A stretch of DNA of 64,000 nucleotides from Harmothoe impar (taxonomy: Eukaryota > Annelida > Polychaeta > Phyllodocida > Polynoidae). Where the stretch lies: contig OX381707.1 in NCBI GenBank assembly GCA_947462335.1, forward strand, positions 62,039,773-62,103,772, given 5' to 3'. The notes beneath the pieces are model-generated. The model saw nothing but the letters and a program-made list of their open reading frames with translations, was not told the origin of the DNA and searched no databases. This document shows positions 52,501 to 63,579 of this stretch, in pieces. Positions within the stretch are counted from its first letter, which is position 1, and each line of letters opens with the position of its first letter. The translations under genes and the position numbers were made by a program.

Positions 52501-53551
52501 CAGAGTAAAGAAAATTATTTTAGACAAATTTGCCAATTAATTCTTTGGGCATATTATCCTACATTCGCTGCATTATTATATGCAATGCAGTCCTGCAAAA
52601 CTGACAAGTTTTGGCAAACTTAACTGCTTAACTCTTGTCTAATATGCATGTAATCACACAGATTTGCATCCATCCAAATGTCAATCTGAATACACATTTA
52701 ATTACAGAGATTATTTAGGCGTGCTGTTTTTTGTCTGTGGAGCCCGGCCAGTATAAATATCAGTTTCATGTTTTCATCATAGTGTATGTCTACACCTGGA
52801 TAAATAGCTTGTTCATATTTATAGTGGCTGGATAATTATGTGTATATACTTGAATGTATTTATTATCTTTAGAGTTGATACAAATGGATGTGTTAATTGC
52901 AATGCATTGTTTCTTACATTTTATCTTTTAAAAAGATGGCATGATGCTTTGATGAAATATAAATTGAAAGTTATTGATTTGTACAGAGAATTAATAGGAC
53001 CAATTTACTCTGGGGCAACTGTTGATGAACTAGGATTTGCCTGGACTATCACCATTGTAGCAAGCCTCACATTACTGATTGTAAGTATATATCTTGATTT
53101 CTAACAAATGATAATGCATTAGGAATACTTATATGCATGAGGACTTATAGTATAGGGGTGGTTATAGTGAAGTGATGTATAAACAGCACACACTTACATA
53201 GTGTAGAAATAAATATGATTGTGCTTGTTTCTTTAACTTTAGAGTCTGATTACGATGATGCTCTACTTTAATGAAAATGGAATGCTCTGCCCAGGCCAAC
53301 AGAAAGGTAATTCTTGAGAAAATTGCAGCCTCATACCCAAAACTATTGGCCATTGACTCCCGGGCCGGCATTAGTGTCCATCCCTGCAAGTAGCCTACAG
53401 TCCAGAAACTTGTTGAATTCTTCATTTATTGTTTCTGGCAACCAGTCCTTTAATTCATCATGTAACTTGATAGAAGTGACCAGTGATATATCTGATAAGA
53501 ATTACTGTGTTTGTTCTTTTCATTTTAGAGACTGAATACAACAATATTTGA
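45654..53551 (+). CDS. SLC18B1: MFS transporter, SLC18B1 (vesicular polyamine/amine transporter) type, 14 exons
   Basis: Exons 45654-45737, 46343-46438, 47910-47983, 48255-48414, 48788-48856, 49060-49150, 49650-49789, 50059-50157, 50441-50538, 51692-51787, 51978-52046, 52987-53080, 53243-53306 and 53529-53551 join in phase with GT-AG introns to 418 residues plus TGA. Diagnostic blocks are MMAPFFPKE, PLFGRLLPRVGSRFLLL (MFS motif A), NGIGLMIGPAIGGLLY (motif C), SYAISSPIAGLIADRM (second motif A), ALVPTFNILV and GELIGPIYSGATVDELGFAW. They match SLC18B1 order and spacing through about twelve membrane segments. The family exports polyamines or related cations into vesicles by proton exchange. The first ~30-40 residues of the usual length are missing, so an upstream exon is unseen. 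The 45-bp array at its 5' end is odd. Introns hold several MITEs. Confidence 0.92.
45886..46072. mobile_element. MITE, CCGTAGTGGCCC family, in intron 1 of the transporter
   Basis: 187 bp flanked by TA (45884-45885 and 46073-46074). Left end CCATACTTGCCCGTTTAAGC, right end GCTTAAATGGGCCACTACGG. Sister of 8871-9062. Confidence 0.8.
46500..47909. other. Intron 2 of the transporter
   Basis: No exon seen. Holds G-rich repeats of the GGGGGACCAACAAAATT kind at about 47580-47745 and the short MITE at 47785. Confidence 0.5.
47785..47856. mobile_element. 72-bp TTAA MITE in intron 2
   Basis: TTAA (47781-47784), CCCCTTCACCACTGG at the left, CCGTGTGGAAGGGG at the right, TTAA (47857-47860). TTAA plus CCCYTT ends fit piggyBac-type MITEs. 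Confidence 0.7.
49438..49503. repeat. (CT)n microsatellite in intron 6
   Basis: About 30 CT dinucleotides after a CCCCCCTCC lead. Confidence 0.95.
50783..51458. mobile_element. 676-bp TTAA MITE in intron 9
   Basis: Left TTAA (50779-50782) then TCCTTTCGTGCCCAGAACT; right AGTTCTGGGCACGAAAGGG then TTAA (51459-51462). The 18-19 bp ends are nearly perfect inverted repeats. This is the classic piggyBac-like layout. It encodes nothing. Confidence 0.85.
52098..52640 (+). repeat. Tandem duplication of about 240 bp in intron 11
   Basis: The phrases AGTCTTTGCCAAAATTTACC, GTGGCAATGTC, ACTAGTGCTGCCA, CAACACTGAA and TTTGGGCATATTAT recur in the same order at 52098-52320 and 52338-52560, with a third partial unit after that. 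Confidence 0.75.
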
Positions 53552-54256
53552 CCGTCATGAAAAAGGAAGGCCCTGCAGTTAATGTGCCAAGGATTAAACC
53601 TGGTACTTGGGGGGGTGGCATCCATGAATTACACACGCACCAAGGGGGGAGGGGTGGTCCAGCCAAATGTGTACAGATTTGTACGGGGGGAGGGGGTGTG
53701 TGCAATTTTTTTGGCATACACATTGTGTACGCAGGAGGGTTATTTTTTGGTAAATTTTACGAGAAAAAATAGCATTTTTTGGGCCTAAACTCGAGCCAAA
53801 TTTTCAAAATATTCAGAGGAACCTATCTCTATACCTTTCATGCTTCTACAATTTTCCTCTTTTTTTCTCAGGGGGGGGGGGAATGATGACTCCTCACTGT
53901 GAATTAATGACTCATCTGGTAGGTATAGAATAGAAAGGTGCCGCTTTTTTTTGTGTTAATGTTTGGATGAACTCCTTATATGTTACATAGTTGTCGGGGA
54001 AGGGGGGGGTCCAAGTGATTTGAGTATGTACATATTGGGGTGGGGGAAGTCCCAATGCGTACATGGTGCAACAGGGGGTGAAGGGGGGTCAATTTCTGCC
54101 AAATTCTGTGTAATTTATGGATGCCCCCTTGTCCAAGGATCACTTGGTGGTGGTGCCACCATCCAACACCTAACATGCCCAGACACCAACCTCCAAGGAC
54201 TTTACCTGGAATTCCCGTCTAACCTCTCTTATAAGTCGACCTCACATATAAGTCTT
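53552..54256. other. Region after the transporter, G-rich runs
   Basis: No gene. The transporter stop is at 53551; the following G-rich runs (53606-53700, 53870-53882, 54001-54090) yield long but low-complexity frames. Confidence 0.5.
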
Positions 54257-55424
54257 AGGGAGTGGTCATTTTTTAACAACAGGGGGGGGGGGGTTGGTGG
54301 ATTTGGGGGGTGGGGCCAACAAAATTTGGACCCCTTGAAGGGGAGGACCCAAAAAATGTTGTATCCTCTCTTGAGGGGGGGACCAACAAAATTTGGACCC
54401 CTTGAAGGGGGGGACCAAAAAAAATTGTATCCCCTCTTGAGGGGGGGACCAACGAAATTGCACCCCTTTTTAATAAAAAGAAAAGCCCACGCGTTACTAT
54501 AGCTCAAACACTGAAAATAATGAATCTCAAATGTTAGTCAAAAGTTAGTAGGTTGTACTAAGATTTTACTAACTTTTGTACAATCATTAGCAAAAATTAC
54601 GTGCCCAAAGTTCCTATCCTATCTTAGCGTTTTGCTGCTAATGCTTAGCTAAAAGTAAGCGTTGCCTTGGATTGCCTGAAATTGTTAGTTATTTATTAGT
54701 AATTAGTTAGTAATGGTCTTACAGTGTACATCTATTATCAATCAGTGGCAGCAGCACATGGCCCTGGCTAATATGCATCAACCACAGCATGAGCTACCTG
54801 TGAAATCACTAGTAACGCCATCCATTGAAGCCAGTCTGTCCACTTATATTAAAACCGTTACTGCTCTCTAGATTTGGCCATATAGAGACTTGAGTCTGTC
54901 TTTGATATATGCATTTTTCAAAAACACAAAAAAGGTGTTTCATTCAGAAAACCTCATTGGAATAGGTTGATCTGTCTTTAAAAAAGATCTGCCTAAGTAG
55001 ATACATACATACATTAAGTTACACCCCATATCATATTCAATATTAGAAAAGGTTACCTTTAAGCATGATAACAAGGGCAATTACAATCTTGTAACATAGA
55101 TAAATATCTCATAATTTGCTTGTGCTGTCACCTGGTGTGGAATTCCTGTGGTTAGCTGGTTAGTGAAAAGTTAGTCATAGTTTAGCAAATTCTTAGTTTG
55201 ATTTAATAATGCTGATAAGTTAGTGGTTTTGACTAAGAAATATTAGCATTGACTAACCTCCGAAATTTTCAGTGAAGGGGTCGACCGCGCTGAATTTCAA
55301 CTTGCCTGAGGCGGGGGCCAAAAAACTTTCAACCCCTCCTGTGGGGGGGACCAACAAGATTTCGATCCGCTCATCCGAAAATCCACAGACCCCCCCCCCT
55401 GTTGTTAAAAAATGACCATTCCCT
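54257..55424. mobile_element. DNA element with AGGGAGTGGTCATTTTTTA ends and G-tract repeats
   Basis: Left end AGGGAGTGGTCATTTTTTAA then CAACAGGGGGGG; right end CCCCCTGTTGTT then AAAAAATGACCATTCCCT. The next 100-150 bp on both sides are GGGGGACCAACAAAATTTGG repeats in opposite orientation. A second element is nested at 54509-55274. A related lone end is near 57377. No protein is recognised; the frames across it are repeat by-products. Confidence 0.7.
54509..55274. mobile_element. Nested element with CACTGAAAAT/ATTTTCAGTG ends
   Basis: 10-bp perfect inverted ends around about 0.77 kb rich in GTTAGTCAAAAGTTAG/CTAACTTTTG words, sitting inside the element 54257-55424. Further inside, GTTAGTCAA and TTGACTAAC extend the inverted similarity. 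Confidence 0.65.
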
Positions 55425-55651
55425 GAATACCTGCATAGGTGTGAAGTGCTCCATGTCACATACAGGTGTGAAAAACAGTAAGAAAATTGCAAGAACACAT
55501 TAGAATAATCAGAAAAAAAATCTGAATAGGGGGGGCACTTTTTAGGGGGAGGGCACTTATCAGGTTGAATATGGCAATCAGATTAGTTGAAGTCTTTTCT
55601 GCTGGGTCAACTATGTGGTGCTTGACAAATATAACAGAGGACACTCTACTA

Positions 55652-56454
55652 CCCAGTAAACACAATTACGGTCAGACGTAAATCAACTTTGTTTTTTGGT
55701 CTGAACTACGTAATTTTGGGAGGTTTATCAACGTTATAATGTTAAGGTTTATTTACCAATCTCAAACCTGCAGGTCTGATTTACGTAGCTCAGACTTAAT
55801 TGTATGTCCAACTTTGTAAACACATTAATATGATATTACATAGTGGGATTCAGACAAAGAATGATATCGCAGACAAATTTAAATGTGATTAAGAATAATA
55901 GTAGTTAGTTTGTATAAATATTAACAAACAATATTCATGCAAACTAACTACTATTATTCTATCACATCTTTGTAGTTTAGCTGAACAGCCTGACAGTATA
56001 GATCTATTGCATGTAATGTGCATATCAATGCACAATTCTTTAACCTGCTGTCCCACATATATAATTATCAAATCGTATATGGATATTTGCATAACATTAA
56101 AACCATAATTAATGAGAAATTATTGCTTGAATGTGGTAGATTTGTTAAAGAACTGGTCTATTCTCTCCGCAGTTGAAAGTGCTGCCACCTAGTGTGAAAC
56201 TGAAAAGTTATATACACAACTCAAGTTGAAAAATTACGTAGATTAATGTAGTTCTACGTAGATTTGTATCGTAGATTCACGTCTGAATGAGGTAGATAAA
56301 CGTAGATCAGACGTCTACGTCTGTTGAACGTAAATAAACCTTCATGTTTTGACGTCTACAAAACTTCAAAATTTACCAATCTCAAACCTTTTGTTGGAAA
56401 ACTACCTAGAGAAACCTCTGAGCTACAGTGGAATTACATAGGGTGTTTACTTGG
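55652..56454. mobile_element. TA-flanked element with CCCAGTAAACAC ends
   Basis: TA then CCCAGTAAACACAATTACG on the left; GAATTACATAGGGTGTTTAC, TTGG then TA on the right. The inside has repeated words GTAGATTNACGT and ACGTCTACGTC. It is related by its ends to 1533-3775 and 22092-22244. Confidence 0.65.
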
Positions 56455-56456
56455 TA

Positions 56457-58054
56457 GAAGGTAGCACTGTTAGGGTAATCAATCCCTTTTGGGAAATTAG
56501 TTATACGTCAAATAGACCACATATCTCTACCCTAAACAAAGATATTCTTATTTGGAAACCTCTATGCTAATTGATCCCTGAGCAGTTTTAGAGTAAATGT
56601 ACTACACCATATAAATTGCCTTTCAAAAGTGATAAATTTCTGGTATACATAGTTCAAGTGGTTATAATTGTCACAGAATGTAAAATATAATGTCTATTAA
56701 CATTATGCAGTCGGTAAAGTCCATTTAAAGCGTGTTTTGAATTTTTTTTGGAAAAGATTGAGCCCTTTTTCAGGTTTCTGTGTAGCTAGCACCAGTGACT
56801 GTCCTGGAATGGTGGTCCAATTCACTTGTTGACACTGCACTTGAATTACATTTAAAGATTTAAATTTCATTACCTATAATCTGAAAATACTACATACTCA
56901 TGTGGTGCATAAAAACTCACTCGTCCTCTGTCTTCTCATACGCCATGTGTTATTGTTACATACATGGCCGTGAAGGGCTGTGAGGCTCCTGAGTTAGTTC
57001 TGCCTCAGTCCAACAGGGGGCTCCACCTGAGGCTGTGTGCATGGTGTTCCATAAAGGTCAGCGAGTGTAAGTTCTCACAGTAGCCACTTATCTTGCTATT
57101 GAAGCATACAAGAGTGAGGAGATCTTATCTGTAGAATATCATTGATAATGAGCTATGTTGGACATTTACAAAGCTTGAATAGTCTTACAGCTATTGTTTT
57201 TGTAAATACTGATAAGGAAACAAGTGACGTCACCTATTTTGGGGCCTTTTTCAGGACCGCGTTCCACTGTCATCTTTTGTCACTTGCCACTAATAACCCC
57301 CTATAGAACGATGTCACTAAATTCAAAGACCCCCTCCCCCCCCACAAACAAAGTTATGAGAATTTCTTAATTGGGAAGTGGTCGTTTTTTAGAGGGGGGG
57401 GGGAGGGGTATTGCCACACACAAGTGCCCAGAAATGTTCCCGCCTGCATCTCATGTTTTAGAGGGGTCAACATTTTTTCCACAGTCGTTTTTATCATTGT
57501 TGATATAATAGTATTTGGAGTGGCCTAATAAATACAATGATATTACACTTACACCAAGAAGCGTATAGGGTAGGAGGTCTGACTTAGCACCTCGCCTATG
57601 CGCATAGTGTGACAAGCCTCCCCCCTCTAGCCCCATCTACCCCCCCCCCCATGAAAGTGGGCGACCTTGTGTGCTCACTATTGAAAACTATGGAGAATAA
57701 TGGGTTTTATGTGGTTCTTTTGAGTCTTTATTAGAGTGATACCATGAAGGGGTTTTCTAGACCAAAAAATCCTGCTGAATCCAACTTTTGTGATCTTGAT
57801 TCCCATAAACTGACCAAATCCACTCAAAAATGATGTTTGATGATGCTAAGTATAAAGAAAATGTACATAATAATGTTGAAAATGTTTGGGACATTACCTA
57901 TATATAAACCTGTCAACCAAAATCAGTATCTCAATCTACCTATTCAAAATTGGCCTATACCTCAATCTGACAGGCATTCGTCCTATGTATCACTCTAACT
58001 ATCCTTCACACTTCAGAACTAGAGATGACTCAGTCTTACCAAATGGAGACCATT
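56457..58054. other. Non-coding intergenic DNA
   Basis: No gene seen. Contains short C- and G-runs (57332, 57396, 57640). Confidence 0.45.
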
Positions 58055-58165
58055 GTAATGTCTATGATCTGTTGATGGGTATGATCGGTGACATCTATGA
58101 TCGGGTGACATCTATGATCGGTCGATGTCTATGATCGGGTGACTTCTATGAAGTCTATAACAGGG
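58055..58165. repeat. Short tandem repeat TCTATGATCGGTGACA
   Basis: Five to six imperfect units of 16-24 bp built on TCTATGATCGGGTGACA. Confidence 0.8.
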
Positions 58166-58989
58166 GTATCCTGGATCAATGGATACATATACTTAAGAAA
58201 CTAATGCTTAGGGGGGTTAAGGTTTGCTACTTTCTATATATATTTATTGGTATATATTTCGACAGGTGAGAAATTTTTTGTTAGACTTTCATAAGGAGTG
58301 CCACTCTGCTTGATATATGCTCTACAAAGATGATATTGTAATTATATGTAGGCCACATTGCACTCAAATTACTGATAATACATGGTTTATTTCAAATTGA
58401 TAATACCTGTATGACATAATTCCAGGTGTTTAATGGACTATGTATATATAATTGTATTCTATGTCTAAGCATCTGTAAATCAATTAAGACAATAATTAGT
58501 ATTCCTTATAATAAACATTGTGGGTGCCTAAATAGATAAACGTGCATGAGAAAGATACATGCATGGTCATTGCTTTTATTACAATATTTGAAGGCCTTTA
58601 GAATGTCGGTACATGTCGTTACAAATTGGTATCTGTTGCTAATAATAGGGCCTTGAGTAACCTCAGAGGATCACATGCAGATGTATAAAGGGTGTCATGG
58701 AGTACCATATATGTAGATCAAGAGTTATGAGTATAAGAATTATCGTCGTTTATGCATAAATGGAATATTTATTAATTTAACAACCACGTTCAGGGTTTAT
58801 ATTTATTCTAATTTGTAATAAATATTTATATCACACAAAACCCAACACAAGGAATTTGTTTTCAGTTTTTTTTTTAAGTCTTTGTTTTTGTAGACATTTT
58901 GGGAGTTTTTTGTTGCTTTGATCTTATATTGCTATGTTTCGGATCACTAATGATTCTTCATCAGGCAAAGATGCTTATAATGAATATAC
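58166..58989. other. Non-coding AT-rich intergenic DNA
   Basis: I see no gene or element in this stretch. Confidence 0.4.
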
Positions 58990-59605
58990 GTGAGCAGGCA
59001 AGCAGAAAGGGTAATCCGAGGGGAAATTAAAGATTGAAATTTGTGTCCTGGTCTTTAAAATGGTGTATCACATGCTTAGCTATTCCACATAGGAAGTAAG
59101 TACTGGCACTCTGAAGATTGGGGTATTAAAAAGTCATAAAACCATGAATTTGCCATATCACATACTAAAACCACAATAACCATAAGATAATTATATGTAA
59201 AATGTATGTAAGATATTTTTGTCAAACTAAATGAAATGGTTTTGTCCATAAATCCCATTATAGACAAGATATTTATATTCTGATTTCAATGTCAGATGCC
59301 TTGTGGATTCTTTTATTGGCCTGAATTACCTTTATTACATTTTAGAATGAATTGATGGTTTCCATGGCAACCAGAAAAAAGTCAATCTAGGGGAAAAAAC
59401 ATTCCAAATAAGGATATAAAACGTTCCAAATAAGCATATATTCCATCAAAATGGAATGTTCTAATAAACATAATCAGAAGCAGCATAAAAAGTTCACCTA
59501 AGATAAATTTTACATTACTTTAAGTATTTTCATCAATATCTCCCTGAATGCTCTAGAGCATTTTGCCTTTTCCCCTCGGATTATCCTTTCTGCCTGCCTG
59601 CTCAC
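58990..59605. mobile_element. 616-bp DNA element with 37-bp inverted ends
   Basis: Left GTGAGCAGGCAAGCAGAAAG then GGTAATCCGAGGGGAAA; right end is the inverted copy with two changes. ATAC on both sides (58986-58989 and 59606-59609) is a likely 4-bp target duplication. Non-coding. Confidence 0.75.
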
Positions 59606-59825
59606 ATACAGTTGACTGAAGTACTATAAATGATCACATTTTGAGTTGGTTACCATGGTGATATGTACAATTGATAGTATTACCTGGCGGGTTTCAGCAT
59701 TTACTAAGTACCGGTAACCAATACTATTACAATATAGGTATCAAACTTTAAGGAACCGGGTGAACATCAACATTATGCAAGTCAGTTAACTTGTGACTAA
59801 TATACCTAATACAAATTTAAGACAT

Positions 59826-60605
59826 TGTAGTGGGACGCCGCTGTACTATTTCTATAGAACCAGTTTGGGTTATATTGAGTATGTGTGTTGCCGTGTATCC
59901 AGGCCGCACCCCTGTCTAGTGCCGGGTATGTGGATACATAAGCCTGCACCTGAGGATTGGTGGAGCGCGACCTGGTAATGTGCATTGAGCCGAGACCGCC
60001 ACGTGTCACCCGATGTATCCCGGGTACCGTGTCGGTCCGGATGCACCGGTGCATGGTTACCCGGAGTTCCTCGGGAACTCAAGTGTTTACGAGTAATGGA
60101 GAGAATTACATAAGGATCAGTATATAAGACCTGAGGTTCTGCTAATCGAGGACCCAGTCTAGCTGTGCACTTCGGCCAGCCTGACTGCTCCACAACAGAG
60201 ATTCCCCGAACTCTGTTGTACCTTTTTGGCCTAGTCCTGCTGCTGCTTCCAACTTGGTCACCCTGCGTCTTTCTCTGTTCCACCCTCTGGGGGAACTAGA
60301 GGAGATAGACGCACTGGTGAACAACTCCGGGCACAGAACTCCCTCTGTGGAGTCTGGTCCAGATGGAGTCGATCAAGATGGAAGAGAGCCTTGGATCTCA
60401 GGAATTATGTACTAGACCGTGAGCGTATACCTCCTGTATGTTCATATGACCACTGGTGTTCAGAAGCATATTTGATTGTTACTATCCGACTGTATGATTA
60501 CAAGCCATATGTCAGAATGAATAAAATGTAATTTCTGAACAACCTATTTTCGAATCTGGAGTTTTTTCATAGCCGATGCCTATTTTAGAATAGCCAACAG
60601 CTACA
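59826..60605 (+). repeat. 5' LTR
   Basis: 780 bp from TGTAGTGGGACGCC to GCCAACAGCTACA. It holds TATATAAG at 60121-60128 and AATAAA at 60520-60525, the expected promoter and poly(A) signals, giving R/U5 near 60150-60605. Matches the solo LTR at 1619-2402 (minus strand). Confidence 0.93.
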
Positions 60606-60606
60606 C

Positions 60607-60619
60607 TGGTGCCGTGACC
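60607..60619 (+). other. Primer-binding site
   Basis: TGGTGCCGTGACC begins one base after the LTR end, where the 3' end of a host tRNA (ending CCA) would pair to prime minus-strand synthesis. The tRNA species could not be assigned by eye. Confidence 0.8.
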
Positions 60620-60750
60620 ACTTTGGGTAAGTATTGATTTACATTTAGTTTTTTTCTATCTGAAATTGAGAGGTGAGCTCTTATATGTTTGAACCAGAAT
60701 TGGTAGGTTTCAAGGATAGATATTACAGGTTGCTTTTGTGTGGTGAAGAT

Positions 60751-63579
60751 ATGTCAGATACAGAGGTGCCTCCCCCGTCGGTTACGAACCAAGGGGAAGG
60801 TATGCGTCCTAGATTATGATCTAGGGTGAGGTTTAATGCTAGGCAGAAGGTACATACGTTCAATCAGAGTAGGGAAATTGGACATGGAGGGGAGGAAGAG
60901 GCCCACGAGGTGAGATCAGAGGATTCACAAGGGGACCCCCCAGCGAAACGTCCAGCTCTGGAACCAGATAGGGACATGGAGAGACCAGTCCAGGTGGGTC
61001 GCACATCGGGGAAGGATGTGACGCTTGGACAGGTAACCATAGAGGACGCTGGAGAGGACAGTGACTCTAGTATTCCTAGTCTGGAGGGTATGACAGATGT
61101 ACCAGGGACATGGGAACTCAGACCGGTACCCACTGTGGAAGCAGTGGGAGGGGCTAAAGTGGTAGTCCAAGGTAGTCAAGAAGGAGTGGAGGCTGTCAAG
61201 GAGGACAACCTGGGAGTGACTCCTGAGAAGGACGGGGAGACAGCTGTAGCAATCTCCAAGGGGGATCAGCTGTTTCCGGATCCTTTTAGGTTGACAATAC
61301 AGGGTTTAGAAGTTCCACCTTATGGACCCAGGGAGAGGTTGAGCCTGGATGACATAAGGGCGCTTAGGTTGAAGAATGAGCATGATCACATGAGAGAAGG
61401 GATAAGGTTAGAGGAAGAGTCCCTGAGGAAGTTGAACGAAGAGAGGGAGGCTTTCGAAAAGAGTTTTTTGGCAAAAAGGTCAGGAAACATGGGGGAACAT
61501 GCAGCTCAGATCAAACATCTGGAACAGATCTCTGTCAATGTGGGGCTACTTGAAGGTACTGAAGTGAGACTGAAGTCTAAAACCGAGAAGCTGGTGGAGC
61601 GGAATAAAGAAATTAGTTCCGAGATTCTAGCAAGGCAGATACAAGTAGCTGAGTATGATGAGTTGCTGAAGAAGCAAAATAGTAAGCTGGGGGAGCTAGA
61701 AAGTCTAGCTCAGCAAGCTGAAAACCACTTGGTGAATAAACTAGGGCCAGAGGTGATGACGGGAAAGGAGGACCCTGTCAGTAAGGCTCAAGAGGTATCT
61801 AAGGATGAGACCTTTGTGACTGCTGACAATCCCTCGGTATTTGTCATCAATGCAGTGGAGGATGGGGAGAAGCCACCGGCCACTGAGGATCTAGATGATT
61901 CCATGGTAATAAATACAGCAGATACGTTATCCAGCGTGAGTGGACACTCATCTATGCAAGGCAGTAAGATTGATAAGAATGAGGAGTTCATGTTAGAACT
62001 TTGTGGTAGAGTTGAGAAGCTGTTTCAGAAGAAGTTAGATTGCTTTCTTGAAGAAACAGAGTCAGTGAGCATTGAGAATGACACTAAGAGAGAAAAAGGG
62101 GATATTCCGGTAGCTCAGGCTACGGGAGAGAAGGCTCCTATGGGAACAGCTGATGCTGCTCCAGCTCCTGGTGCACATTCTACCCCAGCTCCTGGAGCAA
62201 GGCAAGGTCATACAGGTCCGGTGATTGTATCTACAGTAGGTAGACCAGGTTTGCCCAGGGGAGCAAACATGAATGCCCGGCTGCCAGGTCAAGGGAATCT
62301 GGCTGGGCCTAACACATCTTATGGGGGATGGGGCAATGTGTGACCGGATAACTGTTATGGGAACGCGAGGCCTATGTTCAATGTACCACCTCCTCCATTA
62401 CCTGGCGGTCATATAACTCCAGGAAGCATGTATACACCAAGGACCGGTGGTGCTGATCAGGGAAGGACACCTTATCAACATAGAGGGAATATGTCTATGG
62501 AAGATGAGGCGGTGTTCCAAAGCAATCCTGCGATTAGGAGATTGGGGATTGATGCAGTACCGAATGACGTGGGGAACTCTAGAGCAATGGACTATGCTTT
62601 AAGTCAAGCTGAGATACCGTTGAGAACGGGGATGATGGCTGTAAAGAAGCAGGCCATCAAGATGAAGCAGTATGATGGCTCGGTCCCATGGAGGAAATGG
62701 TTCACACGATTTTCAGCAGATATGCGGCATAATGGCTGGGAAGGGGATGAGTGCCTTGCAGCTTTGTCCTGGTGTTTGCGAGATGGTCCTGGTGATCCCG
62801 CCCTAATGAGCTTTGAATTAAGCGGGGGTAGAACGTACAAGGGATTAGTGGAAACAGCTTCATGGGCTTTGGGTTCCACATCCGGTGCGGATCCCGCGTC
62901 TGAACTGGAGGCGAGGTTTCAGAAACTCGGTGAAGGACACCGACAGTTTGGAATGGCTCTCCGAGTGCTAGCAGCGGAAGCTTTTGAATCTATGAGTCCG
63001 AGTGATCCATGGCTGGTGAGGAAATTGTCCAGCCTGTATATAGATGGACTTAGAGACGAGAGGTTATCAACCGAGATTGCTTCGCAGTGGAAGACCACTA
63101 TGTCGCTAGCAGACATCTTCGAGCTCACGGAGGATGCTCTAAGAAAACGGAAGTTATTGAAAACTGTGGAGGCAGCTCCTGTAGCTGGAGTTGAGACGCC
63201 TGAAGCGGGGGGTGATCTGGCTACGGAGAGTATGCAAGAGGTGGCAGCTGTGGATCCTAAATGGGGAGAACGTTGTACTTTGTATAGAAGATGAAAAGTT
63301 CCAGGATCAGACGCTCCAGCACCGGATGAGGGTGCATTAAAGAGCATGATTGGAAAAGTCATGGATGAGCGTAGTAAAGCTGAGAAGGCTGAGAAGGTCG
63401 CAACTCGTGGTCACGGTAAGGGGAAACCCAACAAAGACACAAAATATTAAAATTGTGGGAAGAAGGGTCACTTTGCAAGGACATGTTGGTCCAAGGATAC
63501 AAAGAATGTATCATCGGTCGAGAAACAAAAAGACGGACCCTCTTCTGACCAAAGCCCACCACCGACGGAAAACTAACAG
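60751..63579 (+). CDS. gag: Retrotransposon Gag, one frame with four internal stops
   Basis: One frame runs from ATG 60751 to about 63577, broken by TGA at 60817, TGA at 62341, TGA at 63292 and TAA at 63448, so this copy cannot make full-length Gag. The two long open parts are 60820-62343 and 62374-63294. The first has an acidic N-terminal part and a coiled coil (about 61350-61730, heptads rich in Leu, Glu and Lys), then a Pro/Ala-rich stretch. The second holds the retrotransposon Gag capsid domain (VPWRKWFTRFSADMRHNGW, ALSWCLRDG, LYIDGLRDERL). After that lies a zinc-knuckle remnant at about 63445-63486 (NCGKKGHFARTC) in which the first Cys position is changed and a stop falls inside. Gag normally coats the RNA and forms the particle in the cytoplasm. 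Confidence 0.85.

Noticed and set aside
53963..54502. 179-codon frame
   Set aside because: Made of G-rich tandem repeats and crosses a transposon end at 54257.
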